Source: Lateolabrax maculatus
Taxonomy: Eukaryota > Chordata > Actinopteri > Acropomatiformes > Lateolabracidae
DNA length: 64,000 nt
Assembly (NCBI GenBank): GCA_031216445.1
Contig: CM062213.1
Location: 5,791,501 to 5,855,500 of the forward strand
Reading direction: 5' to 3'
Shown here one piece after another: positions 35,173 through 46,436 of this stretch (positions are counted from its first letter, which is position 1; every line of letters begins with the position of its first letter). Below the pieces are notes generated by a model. It made no database searches, was not told the DNA's origin, and saw only the letters and a list, made by a program, of their open reading frames with translations. The position numbers were made by a program, and so were the translations under genes.

Positions 35173-36303
35173 GGACAGAGGGAGAAGAGAGAGTGAGGGT
35201 GAGAAGGAGGGAGAGAATTGGACGGAGAGGCAGAAGGAGGCCTGAGGCTAGGATTCGTCTTGTCAAAGTGAGACCTTTAACTGGGTCCTGAATTCTGTCA
35301 ACACGATTCTTTCACAGTCTTACACCATTTCCATCTGGGGCCTGTTTCAGTGAGGAGGATAACTTGGTTGGAGGAGGGTGATGGGAGACCTGTGGTCTTC
35401 AGACGCTGACATTGACATTGGCTCCAGACCCACGAATCTGAGCCAGGAATATGAAGCAGCAGATGTGGGGAAACCGTTTTATAGGCCTGGTATTTTGCCT
35501 GTTCGGAACTACACCAGACAGACAGCCTGATAAAAGGCGGCTGATAAAAGACAGAAAAAGGCTTGTGCACCAGGTGCTGGAGGGCAGATTAACACATAAA
35601 TGTATTTGTGGTTAAAGCTCTAAGGAGGTGTTACATAACCACTGGCGATTGTATCAATGTAACACCTCCTACAGGTCAGAGGGAAACATTTAATTTGAAT
35701 TTCTAAATGAAAGAATAGATTATCTTTCAATTTTTTATTTGTATGTTGGGCTGTAACTGTCTCTGCATAACTCTTGATCTGTTTGCTTAGACTTGGTTGT
35801 TTGCTCATGATGGTAAGACTTAAGTCAGTTATGAGCTGAGGTAAATGCTCTCCTGTGGTGTCATGTGCTTCTTCAATATTTTCACAGTTGACATCTCAGC
35901 AAGCAACTGGCTTTTTGTTGCTTACAGTGGGCTATTTTTTTATGCACAGCTGAGTAAACTGTTTAATCTCGTAAGTGTTAAAGGATAAAGCTAGGGTTAT
36001 TTGTATTTTTTGTAATTGTCAACAAAGCCCATAAAGAGACCAAAACCAACAATGCATTAGGCTTAGTACTCACTACTTTTAAAAAAAATCTAGTTTTCTT
36101 AAACATGGCTTCACAGACTGCAACAATTCTGAGAAATCTTAAATCATAATTGAACACCACTTTTGAATGTTATAACAATATGTCCAATTTTCTCCACTTT
36201 CTCTGTTAAATAACCTCTGAACATGTTAATATGGTGTTAGATATTTCCACAAAGCCACAAAGCTTAATCTGTGTTGGTCCACCTTTGCCCTGTTTTCTTC
36301 TAG
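35173..36303. other. non-coding stretch
   Basis: Unique AT-rich DNA; nothing recognisable apart from the purine-rich tail of the AG repeat. Confidence 0.6.
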
Positions 36304-36321
36304 TAGTTTTTTTTTTTTTTT
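36304..36321. repeat. poly-T tract
   Basis: About 17 consecutive T (agtagttttt...ctgag), possibly the A-tail of a minus-strand retroelement. No element body was recognised next to it. Confidence 0.9.
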
Positions 36322-36431
36322 TCTGAGAGGAAATGGAGTTTATTTGGTATAATTTTGTTAGGCTTACTTTTTAATCAGCACTTTAACACTGAAAGCCTCC
36401 AATTTATAAGTGGCCATTTTGTGGGGAAATG

Positions 36432-36467
36432 CACACGCTCACACACACACACACACCCACACACACA
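36432..36467. repeat. (CA)n microsatellite
   Basis: A CA run of about 35 bp with interruptions (acgctc, ccca). Confidence 0.93.
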
Positions 36468-36599
36468 TTTTGTGGAGAAATTTTGTGGAAAAAACAGATG
36501 AAAAAAACAACATTTTAAAGCTTAAACAAATATATTGCGCACTCGACTCTCGGTGTCTGTTAAAGAAGGAGGGAAGAGCGGAGCCTGGCAAGGTCTGAT

Positions 36600-36960
36600 A
36601 AGGCTCTGTAACAGTAATAATAACGTTTTCATAAAGCTCATTAATTGAGAGTCTAGAGGTAATTGCTACGTTTCCTGCAGGCTGACTATGTTGTTAATGC
36701 TGACGACTGTCAAACTGACAAACAACAAGTTGTGGAATATGGATTTTCTTCCCTCTCAGCGTGTGTTAATAACCTACCATCTGAGCATTGCCAAGGGAAA
36801 CTGTCAAGATGGCATCAGTGATAAAATGTTAACATGTGACAAAACGCACCTGCCCGTGAGAAGAACAATTCAATTTGAAATTGAATTTGTACGACTATCA
36901 CGAAACCTCTTTCTTAATCCTCACCTGGGGGAAAGTAATATTGATTAAGAAGAAAAGAAC
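36600..36960. promoter_or_regulatory. candidate conserved regulatory block
   Basis: A repeat-free block between the CA repeat and ordinary AT-rich DNA. It is dense in A/T cores: 'gtaataataacg', 'ctcattaattgag', 'ggtaattgc', 'gttaataacc' and a 21-bp palindrome at 36867-36887. Composition of this type is usual for vertebrate developmental enhancers. Conservation itself cannot be tested from one sequence. Confidence 0.3.
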
Positions 36961-38111
36961 TGAAGGAAAGTTTTTTCTTTACTTGGTTTCTGCTGGTGAG
37001 CTGCCACACACAGTCAAAGTGAGGAGACTGACATCAGCCAAATGCCTGTTCAGTAATTCCCTCAGTTCATGAATCTTTCTGAAAGGATGGCAGTGACCAT
37101 GTGTGTAAGAAGTGAAGTCATATGTTATCTCTCCAAGCTAAAGACCACAACCTATTACATGCTGTGCAGCACTGGTGCAGAGTTGAATCAAACAACAACG
37201 TCAGATCAGTCAGTCAGGGATTAAACATGTCAGCCGTATACACCTGCATGAGCTCCCAGATTTTATTGTGGTTCAAAGCCCTTGATAAAATTGTGTTTTA
37301 AAACTCATGCTCTATATTTAGGTGTACATGATTAAAATTAGCTGCCAACATATTCAGGAGCCTCTAGAGTGGAGATCCAAGGTGAAAAGATGAAAAATTT
37401 AATGGTTTAACACAAGCAGATTTTGATTGCATATAAGATCACAATTTGTGACAAAAGATAAGACAAAGGTCATGAGTCAGAAGGAGTTACAGAAATGTAA
37501 ACACTGACATCAGTCTTCTTATGCCGTTTCTGCCTTTTCTTTCTTTCCAGTCACATTTTCCTGTTGCAGCATGGGATTGTAGAGGTGGTGTTCTTGTTTA
37601 GCGGAGATTTGTCATATCTATGTAAGCATTCTTTATAGACACAGTGTGAAAGGCTGCTGGGCTATGAATCAAATGTCCCATGGAGTAAACATGTGCTGTG
37701 AAGCTGGCAGCCTCACAGACAACCTTTAAGCCGCCTCGCACAAAGAGAAACAATAGGCTTGCCAGGGTATGTACTGTGGCCTGTTAGTTCATCTGAGAAA
37801 TGGCAACAAAATGGAAAGAAGTCAAAGTCAAGCAGGGAAAACAGAGAATCACTGACGTTTGGCCAGAGTTCAGGGGCACATTCCAAATGACCAAAAAATG
37901 CTTCTTATTATTGTTGCAGGATAAGATGCCAAGTGTAAGCAACCACGTGATCTCTTCTTCATTATCTTTACTTCTACTCTTTTATCACTCTTCTCCGGCT
38001 CAGTTATGACACACTCTACTAATTAGGTCATCATCAGGGTCATCATTACCATCCCAAACACAGTCCCCTTCATCTCTATCATCCTACAAACACCGGCTGT
38101 CACCAGTGGAT
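36961..38111. other. non-coding stretch
   Basis: Unique DNA with no recognisable gene, transposon or long simple repeat. Confidence 0.55.
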
Positions 38112-38397
38112 TGCGGATGTCAACGGGCGATGGAGGCGGCGCTGGTGCGTTCACGATGTCTGATGCGTGCTGATGAGTGATGTCGTCTGACGGTTGATGT
38201 TGGGTGAAGCGTACAGTAATGGGGAGACAGAGGTCAGAGAAACCATTACCACAGTGGGGGAGGAGGGGACGGGGAAGTGAAAGTGGGAAGTACGCTGTTG
38301 TCTTCTCCAACTGTAGGGCGGGGCCGCTGTCCTTCTGTCATGACTGAACGTCCGCGTGCTGGCTTGGCATTCATTACGGTGGGAGACCGTCCCGACG
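38112..38397. promoter_or_regulatory. CpG-dense patch with a GC box
   Basis: I count about 22 CpG dinucleotides in roughly 290 bp, while neighbouring sequence has very few. A GC box (gggcgggg) lies at 38316-38323. The patch could be an unmethylated promoter or enhancer, or a GC-rich repeat. A 160-codon minus-strand open frame (38151-38633) overlaps it and shows no domain. No TATA element or start exon is convincing. Confidence 0.35.
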
Positions 38398-39749
38398 CTC
38401 ATCATAAATACATGACAGGGGTGGCATGGCATAAAATTTTGCAGTGTCTGTCCTGGAGGCAAAGGGGAAGGGTACTTTGTTTTTTTATGGGGAGATTTTG
38501 TTCCATTTGTATCTTTGTCCTTTCTCTCCTTTAGTATGTTTGCGCTACCTAAGGTGAAGTGGTCAAGAGACACGTCTGTATTATTCAGTAGGTCAACACA
38601 AACACACAGATTTGTAAGACGATACGCACACACTGCAGTCCTTCCTCTGCTCTGATGAAGATCTGCTTAAATAAAGCTCTAAATTTACATTCATTTTCTC
38701 AACTGACTCAACTGAGACATAAATTGACCCCAATCCTGTCATGCAAATAACTCTAGCATGGTAATAATAATAGCTCTTCAGAGGAGGTGGCACGTAATTA
38801 CTGTGCCTGACCTCTCCAAGCAGTTACTGACTATTCACAACATGCATGAAACCATTTAGTGCGTTCCATCTATCAACATGTGTCACTTTGTTGTCCTCAT
38901 GACAAGGTTACCATAGCATTACACCGATGCTCCTCCGCTAAGATGCCACGTATTGTTGCAAGGTTATAACTCAATGACAGTTGACGCCAATGGATCCCTC
39001 TTATTATGATGAGTTGGAACACCTTGATATCCACTGCAACATTAGCGCACCATCTGGAAGGGTAATGTGACGTCCTCTAGAGTCGCGGTTTGGGCCCTTG
39101 CTGCGCACAGCCTTGTTGACTAATATTTCTTTGTGAAAGAAATAAAGAACAGAGGCATAGAGATGTGAAGGACGTGGAGGAGCAAAGGAGGGAGGAAAGG
39201 GGAGGAAGGAGACCCTTCGATCTGAAATGGGGGATGACAAGGCAGGCAGCGGGTGGATTCATCACACAGCCGGGATGTCTTGTTCAGACACTAATTTTGG
39301 GCCCAAAGCTGTGGGTAATGAACATATCCTGTGACAAATGGGGGAATCGTAACAGTTGAAGCGTTGTTGGGGACACATTTGCATGCCAGCAGACTGCCGT
39401 GACACCACCTGGTGTCTGGAGACAGAGAAACGTGTGAGGGGAGAGAGCATGTCCCCAGAAGCGTGAATCACCACCGACCTCAACAACTGAAGCTCGCATT
39501 TTGAAGATTTGTGGTTTCAACACGTAGGCTGCAAACCATGCTAATGACAAATGCACCTGTGATTTATGAATCAGTTACTCTGAGTACTTAAATGTAGATT
39601 GAAATGATTAGGAGGCATTCAGAAAAAATCAGACCTGGTTGTCATTTCCATCATGGTGGTTTTGTCACAGCCTCTTTCTCTCACACACACTATGACAAAT
39701 CCTGACCCGCCCACTTCAAATTAGCTTAATTTTTTTCTTCATCCACGCT
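38398..39749. other. non-coding stretch
   Basis: Unique sequence with a purine-rich run at 39166-39212. Several open frames on both strands near 39.0-39.5 kb lack domains. Confidence 0.55.
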
Positions 39750-39785
39750 GACAGTGTGATTTGTGAAAGACAGTGTGATTTGTGT
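39750..39785 (+). repeat. two-copy tandem duplication
   Basis: 'gacagtgtgatttgtg' occurs twice in tandem, separated by 'aaa' (39750-39765 and 39769-39784). It is a small recent-looking duplication. Confidence 0.85.
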
Positions 39786-40195
39786 TCTTATTTAGCTGAT
39801 CTTTACAGAGGCAGGCCAGGTGCCCAGATTGTATCAACTAAGGCACTGAAATTGCACAGACTTTGACAGGTTGTCAGGGTAATCAGCGCACCTCAGACCT
39901 GGTCACACAAGCATTTAAAATTGCAAAATGTTGCAGCAAAATCAATTAATTTCAGTGGGATAGCTGCAATTGCTGGATTTACTTTCAGGTGCAGTACATC
40001 CGTGCTAAATTTTTCCATGACCTTCAACTTTGCTGAACTTTGACATGCAAATTTGAGCCATTGACCAATAGCAAGCCACCTTGACAGTGCTGACCTTTGA
40101 GGGGACGGACAGCTGGACAGTCCAAAATGGAGGAAGCTATAGCAAACCCTGAGAAGGAGAAAAAGTTTGCAGTCAGTTATGAGACAGGGCAGAGG
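39786..40195. other. non-coding stretch
   Basis: Unique sequence; the minus-strand open frame at 39893-40219 shows no domain. Confidence 0.5.
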
Positions 40196-40330
40196 CAGGA
40201 GGTAGAGCGGGGCTTCCACTTATTACAAGTTTGACGTTGAAGTGTCTTTGGGCAAGACACTGAAACCCATATAGCTCCTGATGGTCGGACCTTGCATGGT
40301 AGGTCACTACTTTCAGCGTGGGAGGATTTT
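40196..40330 (+). repeat. degenerate tRNA-derived SINE
   Basis: It carries blocks I recognise from a common fish SINE. 'ggtagagcgggg' matches an A-box-type head. 'gaagtgtctttgggcaagac' then 'actgaaaccc' is the hallmark body. 'gctcctgatggtcgg' and 'ccttgcatggtaggtc' complete it. The part between head and body, which should hold the B box (ttcgatccc-like), is shortened to 'cttattacaagtttgacg', so the promoter is broken. No clear target duplication was found. Confidence 0.7.
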
Positions 40331-41562
40331 GGGAGGACGTTTGGATGGATTTTGTGACACCACTTTCCTGTGTGACGGGGCCTGTAACCTGGAAAGAGCT
40401 TCAAAGATTCCTCAGTGCAGGAGTTATCTTTATTCTCTAGTTCCTAAAAGCCAGAATTAAAAAAAAAATTACATTCAAAATTCAATTAGACCTTTCTAGA
40501 GTTACGTACCAATCTGCCCACACTAAAAACGCAAAATAAAAAAAATTGTAATTTTTTGTCATTGGGAAAACCAATTTCTGGGAAATGATTCTTAGTTTTG
40601 TGATTAAAATAGAGCCAATACAGATGTTTCTTCCCTCCACTCCTTGGCATTGTGAATACACGGTTGTTGGTGGTCACATGGTGAGACTACCTCCATACAC
40701 GGCACTGTCATTTCATCCCATTGAGACCAATGGCCTGCTTGATCCAGGCCCTTTTCATTTGCTCCTACAGATCCCCTTTTCTCACCCATTCAACCCTGAT
40801 GGCTCCTTTCACACCACTGTCTGCACCCTCCCCTGGTAGCACAATGAACACCAGTCTGCCGCCCTGTCTCCCAGACAGACTTTTATCTGTTGAGAAGCCC
40901 ACAGCTCGTGGAAAGCCTTTTGTTACCTATCTCCAAGGTGGCTGAATGGTTCCTTCCTTTGATTTGTACCTTGCCATTTTCCCCTCACACTGGATATTTC
41001 TCTCTCACACTTTCAGATGTGACAAAAGTAATCCTCTGTCTTTTCTACTGAATACCTTACTCATTTTTAGACAAAGTCCAAGCCTGTTGTTCATCTTTAT
41101 CAAAGTCTGTCATGTATAGAGTACGACAGATTAAACAGGGACAATCATCAGCATTGACTGGCATTGCATCTTGTTGCAAAGACAATGTGCATTTGTATTA
41201 GAAAGTTGGTCATGGTAACTGGTCAGTGTAAAAGTATATTTTGAGGTCAAGTTTTATCAAATTCAGCCTGACAACTTGGCCTAGCCCATTCTTCGAGTAT
41301 TAAAAGCACCAGCAATTTTGTTTGTGGTAGAATGTTATATCTGAGGAATAACCTGCCTTGAAGAGCACCTCTGCAACCTTCATCCCTTAAAAAGCTTCCC
41401 TTTTCTCACTCTACTGTTAAGAGAAAGCCGACAACAATCTTCTCCTAGCAGAGTGAGTGGCGGTGTCGGACAGGAATCAGCCTTTATATAGATTGTAATT
41501 GTTTCTCCCTGCTCATGCGTCTCTCTTCCCATCCATCTCTCTTTTTTCCCTGTTTCGGGCAG
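40331..41562. other. non-coding stretch
   Basis: Unique DNA with A/T runs at 40459-40470 and 40537-40553. A TATATA motif lies at 41485-41490 ahead of a pyrimidine-rich stretch. No gene is supported. Confidence 0.55.
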
Positions 41563-41690
41563 GTTTCAACCGCACAAGGTCATTGCTCTTAGGCAGACGC
41601 AACTCGGCTTTATTGTTCCAGCGGGTCAGCGGGTCCGACACACATCACAGCTATTATTCCTCAGGAACAAATGGCCGTCCCACGCTTTGA
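41563..41690 (+). other. exon-like island ending in a stop
   Basis: A pyrimidine-rich acceptor (ctctcttttttccctgtttc, then gggcag) ends at 41562. The open frame after it reads FNRTRSLLLGRRNSALLFQR and continues to a TGA at 41688-41690. The block is GC-balanced and repeat-free. No donor is needed if terminal. No family is recognised; a conserved non-coding element would look similar. Confidence 0.2.
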
Positions 41691-44600
41691 TCTATGGCCT
41701 TCCTTCTCAGACACTTCCATAATACCCTTGACAGGATTTCTTTTTTGTCCTGTTCCCGTTTTTGGTGATGATCCATCTCTTTTTACCACCTCTTCCTCTT
41801 AAAGTGTCATATCATTGGTGAGAGTGATTTATAATTGCAGATTTGATAGAGTAGGTGATGGTTGACATATTCTTGTGTTATAAATGTAAGCAATATGACT
41901 GTGAATATAAATTTAAATCATGCTCTGGTAGAATACCTTTGTTTTTTTATCTCTTGGGTAAACAGTGTGGTGTTGTCACATAGGCCTACTGTTTCCAATT
42001 AAACTTTTTACTGAAAACAGGATGTAAAGATGTCTCACCTGTGTTACAGATACACGGAGATACAGTATTTGTGTCTAAAATGTATTCGTCAAAGTGCAGA
42101 GTTCAAGCGACATTCAACACTGGTAAATCTTCCCAGTATTATGGAAAGATAGAAACAACATTTCAGAATTTTGAAAGCATATTTAACCTCTGGCCAGGAT
42201 TTCAGCCGCATTCACCTACAACAGCAACATCAGCTTGTCTCTGATTAATGAGTTTCACACGGCATTTTGAGCCTCTCTCGTCACAAAGTCCAACAGTAGG
42301 ATCATTTGGGCGACCCCCACTGCCCCTGTTTTACATATGAATAAGAGGCTTATCATTTCTGGCATTGCAGGCTGGGAATGGGCAGCGGCGTTTGTGTGAG
42401 CGGGTGCATCGTGGCACTGCCCAGCAGAGTGATTTCTTTTTCTTTTATTTTGCATCCTCGGGTGTTGATGCCAAGGTTGGAGCCCTGCTTTGAAACACTG
42501 GGGGCCTTCTGTAACGAGCTTTGAGCTCATTGCTAAAAGCCCCCCAAAAACATACCTACACCATGAATAATGGATGGCAGTTGGGGGTCTCTCACGCAAC
42601 ACTAGTGTGCGCAAGGTTTAATTACGCAGAACTACTGTAGTCAGCCTCAGTGATGGATGCACTGACAGGTGGGCTTAGTGACTCAAGCTGAAAAAAGAAA
42701 CACACACATACTTGTTTCAATCAGTTTCCTATAGAAGCTATAACATCAGTCAAGAATGACGTTAAATTAAGTAAGCCTCTAAAGCCGCACCAGACTACTG
42801 TGTATGTCAATTTACTGTTATGCTTATTTTCACACATTTGCATATTATCCTGAACTTTATGGTTGCATTCATGCATACATTTCAGCGAGAAACAGCATGT
42901 TTGAAATTTAAAAAAGGTATGAAGACAGAATAGACTTAAGAATAAGCAACAGTGAAATTAAGAAGTTAAAATATGTAAGGGCATGCATGCGTTTCTGTCA
43001 CAGGGAGGCCTTGAATATTGAACACCAACACGTCTAAGTTCCCCAGTGCCATATGGGCATTTGTGTTGTTGTAAGACATACAAACCCACTATTATAGCTC
43101 AAGTATTATCTAGTTGCACCTGAATTCCCTGCAGCCCATCCACATGCATAATAAATCCAGGAAATGTCAGCTGTGAGGCCTGAGGGAGAACCGTGCCATT
43201 TGTTTAAGCTCTGGCTTGCAATACAGCCTAGTACCATTGATGTTTGGATAGAAGTGAATGAATAAAGAATGACGGCACTTGCATGTCAATCAGGGGTTTA
43301 CAGGACCCTGAACATGGCGAGCCTTAAGCCAACATATGTTGCTGGTACACAATAAGCCCCCAAAACAATAACGCAGACGGACGTTAAGTATTTTGATCAA
43401 TGCTGCTCTCATCATCTCAGCTCTCGCACACATGCATATTCACACATCTGCTAACGTGTCACAGCAGAAAGTGATTAGCAATTTCATTAATAGGAGTAAT
43501 AAAGCAGAAGACACACTAACCACACCACGCACCCCCAAACCGACATAGCATCCCCAAGATGTCCACTTAAAAAAACACAAGTGATTTAAATGTAATTCAG
43601 CTGTGAAATTTGTGTTGATTCTGACTAACATGTTGAAAACCACAACAGGCGCAATTCTGTTGTTTTAATAGACTTTCTGTTTAGCATCTGACAGCATATT
43701 GAAAGAGTAGCTCGGAGCTTTTCCTCACTGACCGACTGACTGACTGTGGGTTTTTGGTTGCTGACTCCTGGAGGCCCAGAAGTTTCCACTGGCTTGTTTT
43801 TCATTCCCACAATCCCTTTCCCTGCTAGCCAAATCACTGAGCTATGACTACAGGCCTGGTTGGGAGTCCTTATCTGCTATCATTAAAGATGCATTTATTC
43901 CATTGCCTCAGGTGCTTGTGGGTGTTTGTGTGTGTATGTGTGCGCTTTCAAATGCCTTTTCCTTGTTTGCATGTGTGTGCACGGTTGATCTATGTGTGTG
44001 AAAAAAGGGAAGGAGCGAAACAGAGGAAGGGGGTATAAATGTTTGTGTGGGTGGCTTCATGGGGGTCCTGTGTGTGGATGCGGATAAGGCTTTGTGTGTT
44101 TCTGTGTATCCGCCTGTGATGTGTGTGTATTCTCCAAGGTTAACACACTCCTCCCACACTAGGCTGATCTAAATAGAGACAGAGCCAGGGTAAATGGGGA
44201 TCAGAAGTCAAGCGCTGGCAACCATGCTAAATTATCGGCGGAAATCAACGCTGTCCTCATTAATTACACAAAAGGCCGTTAGTCATTTCCACCCTCCCCC
44301 CACCAGCCCGCCCTCCCAACGCCTCTCAAACTAACTGATGCTTCTCCAGTGATTTCTCTCACTTTTGCACACACATACGGCATACCCACAAATTCCAGCA
44401 TATTTTATACTCTGGCACACACGAGAAAACAGAACAAGGGCGTAGATGAAAGGAGAATCTGTCTTTGCCGCTGACATTGGAACAGAGCAACCAAAAGATA
44501 ATGTAGTCTGTGAGTCACACTCACCTTGAGTCCTCTCCCCCTTTCATTACAGCTTTCGTCTTCCACTAAAGGTAGCTGTGTTGTTGTTATCTTCCCAACA

Positions 44601-45454
44601 ATCACTTCAATAATTTATGGCAATGAAACTAAGAGAGGTGTGCTCTGCATATTGTTGTTGATAAGAGGCAAAGTGTCTTCATTCACCACAATGAAGAGCC
44701 CTGACAGCATTTTGAAGTGGCTGTTCTTTTACCTTTTAGATACAAAGAGTCACTGTGTTTGTGCAAAACAAGAAAACTCTTACAGTAGCTTGGTTTGTTA
44801 GTTGAAATGTCTTATTTGAATTTCATAGTTGCAGAGAGGAGCATCAAAAGGGCAGAGTTTGATGCTCTAATTTCAGGTTAATAAAAGTGTCATATAGAAG
44901 CATTTGCTTTTATTAATTTCTTCTGGCATGTTCTGCAGATGCTGTCAAATCAAAGTGGAACATGAATATTAGCATGGAGCGAAATGGGTAAAATGTTTTC
45001 ATTTTGGAATATACTTCTTTGCTTTATCGCCAGTAGTTTGATGGGAATATTGATACCACTGTCATATAAAGTATGAAACTTGAGGCAGGAGACAGCCCTT
45101 TCTCATATGAACTCCAGTCAATGTCTGTAGAATCAAAACCGGTCAAGTCGGCCCTTACTGATGGAAGTTCCCGAATCTTGTCATCTCTCCAGTTAGCAAA
45201 CATTTTTGTTGCCGTCTTTGTGTAAACTATCCTTCTTCTTCACCCTCATTTGTATTCCTCTAAATTCGTGTCAGTTGCATGATAGAAACATCATCAATAT
45301 GTCAACTCGCTCATTGTGAATTTTCAGGACAATGACCTGTTTCACTCACACATCGGCTCAATCGGACATTACACAGACTTTGTACTATGGAGCTGGCAGG
45401 GTAAAATCCATTTAATGTCCGGTCCAACTGATTTGAACATTTTCGTTCTCACAT
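41691..45454. other. long non-coding stretch
   Basis: Unique DNA. Possible regulatory blocks by composition: 42255-42560 (GC-balanced), 43200-43500 (agcaatttcattaatagg) and 44200-44290 (aaattatcggcgg, tcattaattacac). A TG-rich tract lies at 43917-43950. A minus-strand donor-like site (ctcaag/gtgagt) lies near 44525 with a poor acceptor. No gene is supported. Confidence 0.55.
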
Positions 45455-45772
45455 ACAGGCCTACCAGCACCTCTGAAGCTCCCTAATTATGTATTCTATT
45501 TGTACACAAGCAGAAATGTAAAAGGGACAAGTTGTGGAGGAACAACAGCTGCGCTTTCTGGACTTGCTGGTTGCCAAGAAGTAGTTGCAGTATATATATA
45601 TATCCAGTGAAAGCACAACTGGTCATTTTTACATTTCTGTTTGTGTTCAGATTAAATAAAGAAGACACAACTGGTGTTACAGGTTCTGGTAGGCATATTT
45701 TCGAACAAAAAACATTTTTGAAATGGACAGAGCCAGCTGTTTCCCCCTGCTTCCAGTCTTTATGCTAAAGTC
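45455..45772 (+). mobile_element. percomorph MITE, copy 4 (fold-back type)
   Basis: The family core 'gctgtttccccctgcttcca' and 'gtctttatgctaa' close the element at about 45733-45767. The inner portion is a long imperfect hairpin. 'acacaagcagaaatgtaaaa' (45504-45523) pairs with 'ttttacatttctgtttgtgt' (about 45627-45646), and 'gcctaccagcacc' (45459-45471) pairs with 'ggttctggtaggc' (45682-45694). The terminal arm right of the core is missing, so the copy is truncated. Confidence 0.75.
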
Positions 45773-45965
45773 TGCTATTTTTAAAGAAGGACGGTTGAAT
45801 AGAAAGACTGTTTTAACAAAGATGACTGATACTCCCCTTGGTCTTCAAGGTAAATATTGGTTCAGTCACCTCTCACTTTCTCTGTGTTTACCCATTTAGT
45901 ATGAACATAGCTGACCACATAAACACACAGCGCTCAATCAGATCACAATTCTGTAGTTGTAAAAC

Positions 45966-46436
45966 CACCTAACTTAGCCTGGCATCACCAGACTAATTCA
46001 CAAATGCGTATTAGTCTAGGACCTCTCAGTTCATTTTTGATTTACAAGGGGCATTATCGACAGGTGGAGACAACCAATCAGAGCGATGAAGCGCCGTCCT
46101 GTCAGAAGTTCGGCAAACACACATTTCTTATCAACATAGAGTTTAAGTGCAGTTGTTTGTTTACCGTCCAGTCCGTTTAATACTGCCGCTGTAGCCGGCC
46201 GGTAAACATTCTGTATCGGGAGCGCCATCTTGGATATTTACAAAGATACCTGAACGGCGCTCGTCTCTGTCAGTCATCATATTAAACCCGCCTCATAGTA
46301 CATAAATGCTTGTGATTGGTTATCCCAATAAATCGGCAGAGAAGTCAGTTTGAATGGGAGAGGGGCCAGACGTATCTGCCAGAGCAAATGAAACATGAGC
46401 TTGCAGATTCGTCTGGTTCCAAGGCTACACCTAACT
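45966..46436 (+). mobile_element. non-autonomous DNA transposon with exact target duplication
   Basis: The element (45975-46427, 453 bp) begins TAGCCTGGCATCACCAGAC. Its end, reverse-complemented, reads TAGCCTTGGAACCAGAC, giving imperfect terminal inverted repeats. The 9-bp sequence cacctaact lies immediately on both sides (45966-45974 and 46428-46436), a perfect target-site duplication. Eight or nine base pairs fits hAT- or Mutator-type integration. There is no transposase frame. I recognise interior blocks (aaccaatcagagcg, gggagaggggccagacgtat) as a family repeated in fish genomes. Confidence 0.85.

Noticed and set aside
38151..38633. 160-codon open frame on the minus strand over the CpG patch
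   Set aside because: CpG-rich DNA has fewer stop codons, which explains the length. No domain and no convincing start or splice context.
44405..44605. Exon-like minus-strand segment with ctcaag/gtgagt donor
   Set aside because: The acceptor side (aacaacaacacag) has no pyrimidine tract; isolated gtgagt sites are expected a few times by chance in this length.
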